A stretch of DNA of 13,866 bases from Polaromonas sp. (lineage in GTDB: Bacteria; Pseudomonadota; Gammaproteobacteria; Burkholderiales; Burkholderiaceae_C): the NCBI GenBank assembly GCA_014376885.1, contig JACMQR010000278.1:1-13866 (forward strand), given 5' to 3'. Positions within the stretch are counted from its first letter, which is position 1; every line of letters starts with the position of its first letter. Shown in pieces: positions 1-8,198 of this stretch. A model generated the notes under the pieces. It had not been told where the DNA came from and did no database searches. It worked only from the letters and a program-made list of their open reading frames with translations. The position numbers and the translations under genes were made by a program.

Positions 1-244
1 CGCCGCCGGCAGCCGGATTGGCCTTGCATTCGTAATTGAGCACGCCCACCGCCGTCGTTTCCAGCGCCACGACATGGCCGGCTGGAACCTGGATTTGCTC
101 GTCAAGCCGGTCCTGGGCGTATTCCTTGGGCGGCGCCTTGACACCGGCGCAGCCGGTCAGGAAAGCGGCTGCACCGGCCACCACAGCCAGTGTCAGCATT
201 GCGCTTTTGCCCGTCGTTGCTGTCGTTCGATCTGGGATATTCAT
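1..244 (-). CDS. Partial lipoprotein, probable DUF3455 family (3' end outside window)
   Basis: The reading frame starts at an ATG (complement of 242-244) and is still open at the left edge, so only about 81 N-terminal residues are visible. A good Shine-Dalgarno (GAGGA) lies about 7 nt upstream of the ATG on the minus strand. The N-terminus has a hydrophobic stretch (residues about 16-30) ending in the lipobox LTGC, with the lipidated Cys at residue 32. This predicts an exported, membrane-anchored lipoprotein. After the cysteine comes VPAGHVVALETTAVGVLNYE followed by C, which resembles the start of the DUF3455 domain, found in uncharacterised secreted bacterial proteins. The function is unknown. 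The gene is divergent from uppP across a 279-nt gap. I am confident it is a real lipoprotein gene and moderately confident of the family. Confidence 0.7.
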   Translation of the reverse strand, partial: MNIPDRTTATTGKSAMLTLAVVAGAAAFLTGCAGVKAPPKEYAQDRLDEQIQVPAGHVVALETTAVGVLNYECKANPAAGG

Positions 245-332
245 CAGTTTTCCTCGGCATGGTTATTGACACCCAAGTAAGCCCGAAGAAAGCCTGCTCA
301 ACCGTAGGACGTTGCCCTGGGATGTTGCGGGT

Positions 333-348
333 CATATTCCACAATATG
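333..348. repeat. Short palindrome in the lipoprotein/uppP divergent intergenic region
   Basis: CATATT-CCAC-AATATG is a perfect 6-bp inverted repeat with a 4-nt spacer, AT-rich within a GC-rich gap and followed by an A run. It lies about midway between the two divergent starts, so it could be a protein-binding site. I cannot assign a regulator. The rest of the 245-523 gap holds no gene I can support. An isolated GATAAT at 494-499 could be a -10 for uppP but has no convincing -35. Confidence 0.3.
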
Positions 349-523
349 AAAAAATGGCTGGTTGGGCCGCACCGCGTTGCCTCTGCTCGTCTGGGGTTTG
401 TCCAGCGCGCCCCACTGCCCGGCGCTGCCGTCCGGGCCATTCCGGGCCGGCCTGCGGGCTGCTGCCTTGTGAAAAAGGCGCAAGGCCAGCGGTGATAATC
501 AGGCCCAATTCTAGGGAGCCAGC

Positions 524-1357
524 GTGGACATTGCACTGTTGATCAAAGCCGCCGTCATGGGCATTGTCGAGGGACTGACCGAATTTTTGCCAATTTCATC
601 AACCGGACACCTGATCTTGGCGGGCGCGCTGCTTGGCTTTGACGACGACAAGGCCAAGGTGTTTGACATCGCCATCCAGACCGGCGCGATTTTTGCAGTG
701 ATCCTGGTGTACTGGCAAAAAATCCGCAGCACCCTGATCGCGCTGCCGAACGAAAAGCAGGCGCAACAATTTGCGCTCAATGTGCTGGTGGCCTTTTTGC
801 CGGCGGTGGTGCTGGGCCTGCTGTTTGGCAAGGCCATCAAGGCGCACCTGTTCACGCCGGTGGTCGTGGCCAGTGCCTTCATCGTCGGCGGCTTCATCAT
901 CTTGTGGGCCGAAAAGCGCCAGCAGCGCAATCCGGCGGTCATCCGCATCCACGATGTCGAGTCGATGGGCGCCATGGATGCCCTCAAGGTCGGCCTGGTT
1001 CAGTGCCTGGCCATGATTCCGGGTACCAGCCGCAGCGGCTCGACCATCATTGGCGGCATGCTGATGGGCTTGTCGCGCAAGGCCTCGACCGACTTTTCGT
1101 TCTACCTGGCCATTCCCACGCTGATCGGCGCCGGTGTCTACAGCCTCTACAAGGACCGGGCGCTGCTGGCAATGTCCGATCTGCCGCTGTTTGGCGTCGG
1201 CCTGCTGTTTTCATTCCTCAGCGCCTGGCTGTGCATTCGCTGGCTGCTGCGCTACATCGCCAGCCATGATTTTGTGCCGTTTGCCTGGTACCGCATCGCC
1301 TTTGGTATCGTCGTGCTGGGAACTGCCTGGAGCGGCCTGGTCGTCTGGGCACCCTGA
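524..1357 (+). CDS. uppP: Undecaprenyl-diphosphate phosphatase UppP (BacA)
   Basis: This integral membrane phosphatase converts undecaprenyl diphosphate to undecaprenyl phosphate. That recycles the lipid carrier for peptidoglycan and other cell-wall polymers and is linked to bacitracin resistance. The protein has 277 residues, the normal length for the family. The N-terminal signature [17 protein letters not shown] carries the (E/Q)xxxE motif (Glu16, Glu20) and His29. The second signature PGTSRSG is at residues 166-172 with the essential Arg170. Several long hydrophobic segments follow, as expected for a polytopic protein. The start is GTG, chosen because AGGGAG lies 5 nt upstream and the signature motif begins 13 residues in. 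It faces the alpha/beta hydrolase gene tail to tail across 38 nt. I see no T-tract terminator in that gap, only imperfect GC-rich symmetry around 1373-1394. Confidence 0.96.
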   Translation: MDIALLIKAAVMGIVEGLTEFLPISSTGHLILAGALLGFDDDKAKVFDIAIQTGAIFAVILVYWQKIRSTLIALPNEKQAQQFALNVLVAFLPAVVLGLLFGKAIKAHLFTPVVVASAFIVGGFIILWAEKRQQRNPAVIRIHDVESMGAMDALKVGLVQCLAMIPGTSRSGSTIIGGMLMGLSRKASTDFSFYLAIPTLIGAGVYSLYKDRALLAMSDLPLFGVGLLFSFLSAWLCIRWLLRYIASHDFVPFAWYRIAFGIVVLGTAWSGLVVWAP

Positions 1358-1395
1358 GGGCCAGACCGGTCAGCAGCCGGCGCCGGCCAGCTGCC

Positions 1396-2283
1396 CTACG
1401 CTGCTGCCTGGCTGGTCCGGCGGCTGGTCAGGCTGGCGAAATTGAGCAGCGCCGCTTCAATCGCTGCGGCCGTCGCCACGGGTTGCTCCATCGGAAACAG
1501 GTGGCTGCCGTCAAGCATCATGATCCGGCCCTGGGTGATCTTTTCGGTCATCGCCATGCCGACCTGCTTCATCTCGACCGACTGGCGTCCGCCGATGAAG
1601 GCCGAAGGGCATTGCAGCGGGTGCGCCCTGAGCATCTGCTCCAGGTTGTCCGGCAGGGTGTTGTAGATGGCGGTTTCCACATCGCGGTCAAAGCTCAGCA
1701 GGCGCTGGCCCCGAATGCCGTTGCCATCGCTGCCGCTCTCGTCGTGGGTGCCGTGGTCGATGTAGTCGCGCAGCACCTGCTCGTCCCAGCGGGCAAAGGC
1801 TTTTTTGCTGCGAAAGTGCGCCAGCACCTCGTCCCGGCCCAGCCACTGCTGGCGCCGCTTGCGGCTGATGGCACCGGGCGAGATCGAGCCGACCAGCCGG
1901 GCCCGCTTGGCCACGCTGAGCGCCTTGGCGCGCCAGCCGCCCAGAATCGGCGAGTCGATCAGCAGCACGCCGGCGACCTTCTGGCCGCCAAGTTCCGGAC
2001 GCGTGGCAGCGCACATCAGGCTCAAAAAGCCGCCCAGCGAATGGCCGACCAGGAAGGCCGGCTGCCCGGATTTTTCAACCTCCTGGCCGGCAAAATCGGC
2101 CAGCTGCTCAACCAGATGCGGCCAGTTGCTGGTGACCGGGTAGCGTGGGTCGTGGCCGAATTTCTCGATCGCCTGGACCTGAAACCCGCGCGCCTTGAGG
2201 CTTTGGAACAGCACGCCGTAGGTGCGGGCCGGAAAGCTGTTGCCGTGGGAAAAAACAATGAGGGGCTGGGGGCGTTGGGGCAC
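1396..2283 (-). CDS. Alpha/beta hydrolase
   Basis: A 295-residue soluble alpha/beta-hydrolase-fold enzyme with no signal peptide. Visible motifs are the oxyanion-hole HG in FSHGNSFPA (near residue 13), the nucleophile elbow GHSLGG with Ser82, and a C-terminal catalytic His261 in DGSHLFPMEQP. The acid is not certain; Asp110 in LLIDSP is a candidate. The substrate cannot be read from sequence; family members include esterases, lipases and C-C hydrolases. The start is GTG, the only plausible start in the frame downstream of the stop of the preceding gene, with no clear Shine-Dalgarno. It lies 72 nt downstream of the Anbu gene on the same strand, so it may be the last gene of a mutS-Anbu-hydrolase transcription unit. 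Fold and catalytic class are secure; the specific role is unknown. Confidence 0.88.
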   Translation of the reverse strand: MPQRPQPLIVFSHGNSFPARTYGVLFQSLKARGFQVQAIEKFGHDPRYPVTSNWPHLVEQLADFAGQEVEKSGQPAFLVGHSLGGFLSLMCAATRPELGGQKVAGVLLIDSPILGGWRAKALSVAKRARLVGSISPGAISRKRRQQWLGRDEVLAHFRSKKAFARWDEQVLRDYIDHGTHDESGSDGNGIRGQRLLSFDRDVETAIYNTLPDNLEQMLRAHPLQCPSAFIGGRQSVEMKQVGMAMTEKITQGRIMMLDGSHLFPMEQPVATAAAIEAALLNFASLTSRRTSQAAA

Positions 2284-2355
2284 AGGTATTGGGGGCGTCG
2301 CCGCTGCATGGCTGGCGGCATTTGCCCTGAAAGAGAGGGGATGAACAGGGCGAAC

Positions 2356-3183
2356 TCAGATCAGTTTTTCGTGTGGCGTGCTGATTTTTTTCAGGGTGGC
2401 ATGCCGGCCGGCGGGCATTTTCAGGGGCGTGTCCGTATGTGCATCGTCCCACACCGGGTCTTCGATGCTGTCAAACACCTCGCGCAGCTTGTGGCCCCAG
2501 TTGTCGTGCATCATCCGGTAGTAGGGGTTGTCCTGGTCGATGCAGACCACCTTGTCGCTCTGGTAGGTGTTGGCCTCGTACACCACCAGGTCCAGCGGCA
2601 GGCCGACCGACAGGTTGGACTTGATGGTCGAGTCCATCGACACCAGCGCGCATTTGGCGGCTTCGGCCAGCGGCGTGTCCGGGGTGATGACCCGGTCGAG
2701 CACCGGCTTGCCGTATTTGGACTCGCCGATTTGAAAGTAAGGCGTCTCGTCGGTGGCTTCGATGAAGTTGCCCGGCGAATACACCTGAAAAAGGCGCATG
2801 CCTTCGCCCTTGATCTGGCCGCCAAACACCAGCGAGACATTAAAGCCGACCGCATCGTTGCGCAGTGCCTGGGCGTCGTGCTGGTAGACGCGCCGAATGG
2901 CCGAGCCGAGCACGCGGACGGCGTCGAACATGCTTTTGGCGTTCCAGATGGTGATCGGCTCGCCGCCGCTGGGGTCCCGGATTTCTTCGGTTTGCAAAAT
3001 CTCGCGCACCGACTGCGAGATCGACAAATTGCCGGCAGTCAGCAGCACCATGAAGCGGTCCCCGGGCTTTTCGTAAACGATGGTCTTGCGAAAGGTGCTG
3101 ATGTGGTCCAGGCCGGCATTGGTTCGGGAATCGGACAGGAAAACCAGTCCGGCATTGAGCTTGATGGCAACGCAGTAAGTCAT
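2356..3183 (-). CDS. Proteasome-type N-terminal-threonine peptidase, Anbu family (COG3484)
   Basis: Anbu ('ancestral beta subunit') proteins are bacterial relatives of proteasome beta subunits and HslV (MEROPS family T1). They are Ntn hydrolases whose nucleophile is the threonine exposed when the initiator Met is removed. I place the start at the ATG at 3183, giving 275 residues beginning MTYCVAIKL, because this puts Thr directly after Met. The ATG at 3210 would add nine residues (MHSNPTHPA) and block the nucleophile unless they were cleaved. Numbering from that Thr, D17 in LSDSRTNAG and K32 in STFRK match the proteasomal Asp17 and Lys33. Also visible are LLTAGNLS, FNVSLVFGGQI, FIEATDETPYFQIGESKYGK and NLSVGLPLDL, all typical of Anbu. 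It starts 40 nt after mutS and precedes a hydrolase gene. Substrates are unknown. Neither candidate start has a good Shine-Dalgarno. Confidence 0.9.
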   Translation of the reverse strand: MTYCVAIKLNAGLVFLSDSRTNAGLDHISTFRKTIVYEKPGDRFMVLLTAGNLSISQSVREILQTEEIRDPSGGEPITIWNAKSMFDAVRVLGSAIRRVYQHDAQALRNDAVGFNVSLVFGGQIKGEGMRLFQVYSPGNFIEATDETPYFQIGESKYGKPVLDRVITPDTPLAEAAKCALVSMDSTIKSNLSVGLPLDLVVYEANTYQSDKVVCIDQDNPYYRMMHDNWGHKLREVFDSIEDPVWDDAHTDTPLKMPAGRHATLKKISTPHEKLI

Positions 3184-3223
3184 GGCAGGGTGAGTGGGGT
3201 TGGAATGCATGGGGCGGCGCGCG

Positions 3224-5821
3224 TCACGCGGCGCTGGCCAGCTTTTTCAGCCGGTACAGTGCGTCGAGTGCCTCGCGCGGGGTTAGGGCGTCGGGGTCGA
3301 TGGTAACCAAGGCGGCGTCCACCGCGCTTTTTTCAGCCGGCGCCGGCGCTGGCGGCTGGGCAAACAGGTCCGCCTGGGCGCTGGCCTGGCTGTGCTGGGC
3401 TTCCAGCGCGGCCAGCGCATGGCGCGCATGGTTGAGGGCCGCGGCCGGCAGGCCGGCCAGCCTGGCCACCGCAATGCCATAGCTCTTGCTGGCCGGGCCG
3501 GGCTCGATCTGGTGCAAAAACACAATCTCGCTGCCCGACTCGGCCGCGCTGACATGCACGTTGAGCGCGCCGTGGTGCTGGGCCGCAAACTCGGTCAGTT
3601 CAAAGTAATGCGTGGCAAACAGGGTGAATGCCTGGGTTTTGTTGTGCAGGTGGGCGGCAATGCCGCTGGCCAGCGCCAGGCCGTCGAAGGTCGAGGTGCC
3701 GCGCCCGATCTCGTCCATCAGCACCAGGGACTGCGGCGTGGCGGCATGCAGGATCTGCGCGGCCTCGAGCATTTCGAGCATGAAGGTCGATTGCGCGTTG
3801 GCCACGTCGTCGGCCGCGCCGATGCGGGTGTGGATGGCGTCGATCGGCCCAAGCCGGCAGCTTGCGGCCGGCACGTAGGAGCCGATGCTGGCCAGCAGAA
3901 CGATCAGCGCGACCTGGCGCATGTAGGTCGATTTGCCGCCCATGTTCGGGCCGGTGATGACCTGCATCCGGCTTTTGCCGGTGAGGCAGCAGTTGTTGGC
4001 AATGAAGGCGCCGCCGCTGCTCTGGGCCAGCCGGCTTTGCACCACCGGATGCCGGCCCTGCTGGATGTCGATGCACGGCTCCTTGACGAAGCTGGGCGCG
4101 CACCAGTCCAGGGTCAGCGAGCGTTCGGCCAGCGCGCACAGCGCATCGAGCGCGGCCAGGGCGCGCGCCAGCCGGCCCAGCGCAGGCACGAACTCCTGGA
4201 GCTGGTCGAGCAGTTGCTCGTACAGCCATTTCTCGCGCGCCAGCGCCTGCGCCGCCGCTGACAGGGCCTTGTCCTCAAAGGCCTTGAGTTCGGGCGTGAT
4301 GTAGCGCTCGGCATTTTTCAGCGTCTGGCGGCGCCGGTAGTCGGCCGGCACCTTGCCGGTCTGGCCTTGGCTGACCTCGATGTAAAAGCCGTGCACCCGG
4401 TTGAACTGCACGCGCAGGTTGGCAATGCCGGTGCGCGCCTTTTCGCGGCCTTCCAGGTCGAGCAGGAAACCGTCGCAGTTGGTCTGGATGGCGCGCAGCT
4501 CGTCGAGTTCGGCGTCGCAGCCGTGGTTGACGACGCCGCCGTCGCGGACCAGCGCGGCCGGCTCGTCCAGGATGCACTGGCCCAGCAACTCGGCGCAGCC
4601 CGCCGGCGGCCGCAAATCCTCGAAAATAGTGGATAAATAGCCTGTATATGCAATATCAGCGGGCTTTAGCAGCTCTGAATTTTGTAGCGCCAGCCGCAGC
4701 GCAACCAGTTCCCGGGGCCGCACCTGGCGCAGGGCGATGCGGGCGCTGATGCGTTCGACATCGGCAATGCCCTTGAGTCGGGCGCGCAGGCCTTGCTGGG
4801 CGCCGCCGCGCAGTTCGGTGACCGCCTCCAGCCGGCTAGAAGCCTGGGCGCGGTCCCGGCGCGGGCTGAGCAGCCAGCTTCTCAAAGCCCGGCTGCCCAT
4901 GCCGGTGGCGCAGGTGTCCAGCAGCGAGAGCAGCGTGGGCGAGCTCTCGCCGCGCAGTGTCTGCGTCAGTTCGAGGTTGCGCCGGGTCGTCAGCGGCAAG
5001 TCGATCAGCTCGCTGGAGCGCACCACCTGCAGGCCCTGCACATGGGGAAGGGTGCGGCCCTGGGTGTGCTCGGCATAGCCCAGCAGCGCCGACGCGGCGG
5101 CATGCGCTTCGCCCAGGGTTTGGGCCTGCCAGGCCGCCAGCGAAGCCACCCGGAGCTGCTCAAGCAGGCGGCGCGCCCCCAGGGCGGCGTCGAACTGCCA
5201 GGCCGGGCGCGCGCTGGCAGCGCAGCGCCAGGCTTTGAGCCGCTGCTCGAAAGCCGGCGCCGCATCGATGTTGTAGATCAGCTCGCTCGGGCTGATGCGC
5301 GCCAGCCAGGCTTCCAGCTCGGGCGCGGCGCACTGGGCCAGGTGGATCTCGCCCTGCGTCACGCTGAGCCAGGCCAGGCCGCAGGTGCTCTGAGCGCCCT
5401 GGTGAACCGCCAGCAAGATGGCTTCGGTCTTGTCGTCCAGCAGCGCGTCGTCCAGCAGTGTGCCGGGCGTGACCACCCGCACCACCTGGCGCTCGACCGG
5501 TCCTTTGCTGGTGGCGACGTCGCCGACCTGCTCGCAAATCGCCACCGACTCGCCGAGCTTGACCAGCCGGGCCAGGTAGTTTTCTAGCGCATGAAACGGC
5601 ACGCCGGCCATCACCACCGGCGCGCCGGCCGACTGGCCGCGCCGCGTCAGCGTGATGCCCAGCAGGCGCGCGGCTTTTTCGGCGTCGGCATAAAACACCT
5701 CGTAAAAATCGCCCATGCGGTAGAACACCAGCGTGTCCGGATAGCCGGCCTTGATGGCGTGGTACTGGGCCATCATGGGCGTGTGCAGGGTTTTTGTTTC
5801 TGCGGAAGGGGATTTGTTCAT
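3224..5821 (-). CDS. mutS: DNA mismatch repair protein MutS
   Basis: MutS recognises mismatched bases and starts methyl-directed or MutL-dependent repair; it is an ABC-type ATPase that clamps DNA as a dimer. The product has 865 residues, close to the E. coli protein (853). The mismatch-binding Phe-x-Glu motif is GDFYE (Phe39, Glu41). The lever/clamp region includes [16 protein letters not shown] near 497-512. The ATPase has Walker [10 protein letters not shown] (624-632, Lys630), Walker B LVLMDE with Asp703/Glu704, the GRGTSTFDG signature, and His738 in FATHYFE. The C-terminus [14 protein letters not shown] is typical. Start is ATG, with a weak ribosome binding site. Residues about 380-402 are encoded by an unusually AT-rich stretch without disturbing the overall length. 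It is divergent from denD and the first gene of a possible mutS-Anbu-hydrolase unit. Confidence 0.98.
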   Translation of the reverse strand: MNKSPSAETKTLHTPMMAQYHAIKAGYPDTLVFYRMGDFYEVFYADAEKAARLLGITLTRRGQSAGAPVVMAGVPFHALENYLARLVKLGESVAICEQVGDVATSKGPVERQVVRVVTPGTLLDDALLDDKTEAILLAVHQGAQSTCGLAWLSVTQGEIHLAQCAAPELEAWLARISPSELIYNIDAAPAFEQRLKAWRCAASARPAWQFDAALGARRLLEQLRVASLAAWQAQTLGEAHAAASALLGYAEHTQGRTLPHVQGLQVVRSSELIDLPLTTRRNLELTQTLRGESSPTLLSLLDTCATGMGSRALRSWLLSPRRDRAQASSRLEAVTELRGGAQQGLRARLKGIADVERISARIALRQVRPRELVALRLALQNSELLKPADIAYTGYLSTIFEDLRPPAGCAELLGQCILDEPAALVRDGGVVNHGCDAELDELRAIQTNCDGFLLDLEGREKARTGIANLRVQFNRVHGFYIEVSQGQTGKVPADYRRRQTLKNAERYITPELKAFEDKALSAAAQALAREKWLYEQLLDQLQEFVPALGRLARALAALDALCALAERSLTLDWCAPSFVKEPCIDIQQGRHPVVQSRLAQSSGGAFIANNCCLTGKSRMQVITGPNMGGKSTYMRQVALIVLLASIGSYVPAASCRLGPIDAIHTRIGAADDVANAQSTFMLEMLEAAQILHAATPQSLVLMDEIGRGTSTFDGLALASGIAAHLHNKTQAFTLFATHYFELTEFAAQHHGALNVHVSAAESGSEIVFLHQIEPGPASKSYGIAVARLAGLPAAALNHARHALAALEAQHSQASAQADLFAQPPAPAPAEKSAVDAALVTIDPDALTPREALDALYRLKKLASAA
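4623..4687. repeat. Low-GC island inside mutS, possible short interspersed repeat
   Basis: By hand count about 37% GC over 65 bases, in a gene otherwise roughly two-thirds GC. It encodes mutS residues about 380-402 in frame, in a poorly conserved part of the lever region. It contains GCCTGTATATGCA at 4640-4652, which matches 11 of 13 bases of GCCCGTATATACA at 13422-13434 in otnC. Assignment to a dispersed repeat family is inference from this pair and from general memory of similar AT-rich short repeats in Comamonadaceae. Confidence 0.35.
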
Positions 5822-6058
5822 AACGCGTGAAAGAGGCAGCCTGGGCGGGACGAGACGGGACGGGAGGCGGGCGACGCGCGGCGCAGCGCGCCATGGCCGA
5901 AAAGCAGCGGCAAGGCCGGGTGGGCTGGATTATCGTTGACGGGCCGCTCGCGCAGCCTTGAGGGCATACTGAAGCGCCAGCGTCCGGCCGCGCGCCTGCC
6001 CGGCCGGGGCCTGTTGCAATGCCAGCAATCCATGATCCCATTCACCCAGGAAACCGCC

Positions 6059-7114
6059 ATGCCGCTGCCCCCTTCTGTTGCCCAGGATCCATGCCACATC
6101 GTCATCACCGGCGGCGCCGGTTTTCTGGGGCTTCGTCTGGCGCGCTGCCTGCTGGCGCTCGGGCAGCTGTCGGTTGCCGGCGCCGCGCCCAGGGCCATCG
6201 GCCGGATCACATTGGTGGACCGCGCTGCGCCGCCCGCCGACATGATGGCCGACCCGCGAATTGTCGTGCTGACCGGCGACTTGAATGCCCTTCTCGAAGA
6301 AAAACAAGCGCCTGCGCCCGTGGTGGACGCGCAGACGGCGGTTGTTTTTCACCTGGCCGCCGCCGTCAGCGGCGAGTGCGAAGCCGATTTCGACCTCGGC
6401 ATGCGCAGCAATTTTGCCGCGACGCTGGCTCTGCTGGAAGCCTGCCGCCGCCTGCGGACCAGGCCGGTGTTCGTCTTTGCCAGTTCGCTGGCGGTGTTTG
6501 GCGATGCGCCCGGTCTACCGCTGCCGGCGGTGATAGAAGACCACACCCTGCCGACGCCGCAAAGCAGCTACGGCATTCAAAAATTCATGGGCGAGCAGCT
6601 GGTGGCCGACTGCACCCGCAAGGGCTTCGTGCAGGGCCGCAATGTGCGCCTGATGACCGTCAGCGTGCGGCCAGGCCGGCCCAACGGCGCGGCATCAAGC
6701 TTTCTGAGCGGCATGGTCCGCGAGCCACTGGCCGGCAGCCGGGCGGTCTGCCCGGTGGCGCCCGATACGCCGGTGGCCTTGTCATCGCCCCGACGAAGCG
6801 TTGAAGGGCTGGTCTGCGCGGCTGAGTCTGCCGACCATGCCTGGGGGCCACGCACCGGCCTGAACCTGCCGGCGCTCACGACGACGCCGGGCGACATGGC
6901 AGCAGCGCTCGGGCGCGTGGCGGGCCCGGCGGCGTCCAGCCTGATCGACTGGACGCTGGACGGGGCCGTCGGCAACATTGTCAAGACCTGGCCTGCCCGC
7001 ATCCAGTCGGTCAGGGCGGCCACGCTTGGCCTGCAGGCCGAGACAAGCTTTGACGACATTATTCGAGACTACATCAGGGAAACTCCGCATGCCGTCAAGC
7101 TCCCGACCAGATGA
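6059..7114 (+). CDS. denD: D-erythronate dehydrogenase DenD (NAD-dependent epimerase/dehydratase family)
   Basis: An extended short-chain dehydrogenase predicted to oxidise D-erythronate to 2-oxo-tetronate with NAD+, the entry step for D-erythronate catabolism. The product has 351 residues from the ATG at 6059. I chose this start because AGGA lies 7 nt upstream and the Rossmann motif GGAGFLG (residues 18-24) begins where expected; the frame is open upstream to a TTG at 5936 with no homology signal. Further motifs are the catalytic Tyr171/Lys175 pair in SSYGIQKFMGE, Ser142/Ser143 in FVFASSLAVFG, and the HLAAAVSGE segment. The C-terminal KTWPARIQS...SFDDIIRDYI pattern resembles DenD proteins. 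The family alone would be ambiguous; the linked ltnD, otnK, otnC and TRAP genes support DenD. It is divergent from mutS across 237 nt and separated from dctP by 94 nt holding a predicted operator. Confidence 0.8.
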   Translation: MPLPPSVAQDPCHIVITGGAGFLGLRLARCLLALGQLSVAGAAPRAIGRITLVDRAAPPADMMADPRIVVLTGDLNALLEEKQAPAPVVDAQTAVVFHLAAAVSGECEADFDLGMRSNFAATLALLEACRRLRTRPVFVFASSLAVFGDAPGLPLPAVIEDHTLPTPQSSYGIQKFMGEQLVADCTRKGFVQGRNVRLMTVSVRPGRPNGAASSFLSGMVREPLAGSRAVCPVAPDTPVALSSPRRSVEGLVCAAESADHAWGPRTGLNLPALTTTPGDMAAALGRVAGPAASSLIDWTLDGAVGNIVKTWPARIQSVRAATLGLQAETSFDDIIRDYIRETPHAVKLPTR

Positions 7115-7130
7115 CAATAAAAAAACAAAG

Positions 7131-7145
7131 AGTTGTATGACAACT
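7131..7145. promoter_or_regulatory. Predicted FadR-type GntR operator upstream of dctP
   Basis: AGTTGT-ATG-ACAACT is a perfect inverted repeat with 6-bp arms and 3-nt spacer. Its centre TTGTATGACAA fits the TNGTNNNACNA pattern typical of the FadR subfamily of GntR regulators. It lies 16 nt after the denD stop and 63 nt before the dctP start, in the same locus as a FadR-type regulator gene. I infer it is that regulator's site for repression of the transporter/enzyme operon. I did not find a convincing -35/-10 pair around it or a second copy upstream of denD. Confidence 0.55.
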
Positions 7146-7208
7146 TTCACGCGGGATTGACTGACTACACCAGCGCCAGTCCCACCCTTTGAATCCAAGG
7201 AGACAACA

Positions 7209-8180
7209 ATGAATTTGAGCAAACTGGCATTTGGCCTGTCCCTGGCCAGCGGCTTCGCGGTGTCGGCAACAGCGCAAACCGTGGTGAAAATCGGCTACCC
7301 GACGACAGCCACGTCGCACTACGGCGTGGGGGCCAGCGTCTTTTGCGACGAGATTGAAAAGGGCACGCAAGCGCGCTACAAATGCCAGCAGTTTCCTTCA
7401 AGCGCGCTGGGTGGCGAGCGTGAAATGATCGAGGCGGTACAACTCGGCACGCTCGATGTGGTCAACACCTCCACCGGACCGGTGGGCAATTTCGTGCCCG
7501 AAGTCAAAATTGTCGACATCCCGTTTTTGTTCCGCGACTATGCACATGCCCGGCTGGTGATGGACGGCCCCATCGGCCAGGACTTGTTGACCAAGTTTCC
7601 TGCCAAGGGACTGGTCGCCCTGGCCTGGACGGAAAATGGTTTTCGGCACATGACCAACAACAAGCGCCCCATCGTCACACCGGCCGATGCCGCCGGCCTG
7701 AAGATGCGCACCATGGAAAATAAAGTGCACATGGACGGCTACCGTACCTTCGGCATTTTGCCCACACCCATGGCTTTTCCCGAAGTGTTTGGCGCGTTGC
7801 AGCAGGGCACGGTGGATGGCCAGGAAAATCCGATTCCGGTCATCCTGGCGTCAAAGTTCTCGCAGGTCCAAAAACACCTTTCCCTGACTGGGCATGTGTA
7901 CTCGCCAGCGCTGCTCCTCACCTCGCCGCGGCTGATGAACAAACTCAGCGATGCCGACAAGAAGACGTTCTACGAGGCGGCCAAGAAAGCGACTATCGCC
8001 CAGCGGAAGAAAGTCAATGACGATGAAGCCAACGGCATTGCCCAGCTGGAAAAAGACGGCATGAGCGTGGTGACCAAGGTTGACGGCCAAGGCTTTCGGG
8101 ATGCCCTCAAGCCAGCCTATGCCAGCTATGCCAAGGAGTTCGGCGCCGACAATATTCGCAAAATACAGGACGCGCGATAA
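7209..8180 (+). CDS. dctP: TRAP transporter periplasmic solute-binding protein DctP
   Basis: A 323-residue periplasmic receptor of a TRAP (tripartite ATP-independent periplasmic) transporter, which captures a carboxylate and delivers it to the DctQM permease. An N-terminal Sec signal peptide ends near SATAQ (residues about 19-23). The DctP family signature is visible: Arg167 in AGLKMRTMEN, the arginine that usually binds the ligand carboxylate, and GTVDGQENP with Asn207. The start is secure, with AAGGAG 6 nt upstream of the ATG. From the operon the ligand is inferred to be D-erythronate, L-threonate or a related four-carbon sugar acid; TRAP receptors for such ligands are established. Cys46 and Cys59 in the mature protein could form a disulfide. 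It is followed by a strong hairpin before dctQ. Confidence 0.93.
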   Translation: MNLSKLAFGLSLASGFAVSATAQTVVKIGYPTTATSHYGVGASVFCDEIEKGTQARYKCQQFPSSALGGEREMIEAVQLGTLDVVNTSTGPVGNFVPEVKIVDIPFLFRDYAHARLVMDGPIGQDLLTKFPAKGLVALAWTENGFRHMTNNKRPIVTPADAAGLKMRTMENKVHMDGYRTFGILPTPMAFPEVFGALQQGTVDGQENPIPVILASKFSQVQKHLSLTGHVYSPALLLTSPRLMNKLSDADKKTFYEAAKKATIAQRKKVNDDEANGIAQLEKDGMSVVTKVDGQGFRDALKPAYASYAKEFGADNIRKIQDAR

Positions 8181-8198
8181 CTTTTTGCAAGACTTGAG

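Noticed and set aside
245..523. Small open frames in the intergenic region upstream of uppP
   Set aside because: They have no ribosome binding sites or recognisable domains and extend as shadows into neighbouring genes.
1358..1395. Bidirectional terminator between uppP and the alpha/beta hydrolase gene
   Set aside because: GCAGC/GCTGC and CCGG symmetry is present but the stem is interrupted and no T-tract follows on either strand.
1483..3306. A 607-residue plus-strand open frame across the hydrolase and Anbu genes
   Set aside because: It is antisense to two genes with clear catalytic motifs and has no recognisable domains; long antisense frames are expected at this GC content.
5936..6058. 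Upstream TTG extension of denD by 41 residues
   Set aside because: No homology signal, no ribosome binding site at the TTG, and a good AGGA with proper spacing supports the ATG at 6059.
5822..6058. Promoters in the mutS-denD gap (TTGACG at 5936 on the plus strand; GATAAT on the minus strand at 5929-5934)
   Set aside because: Each hexamer looks good alone but no partner lies at 16-18 nt spacing. A GC-rich tandem GACGG-like run near 5843-5871 is also present, with no clear role.
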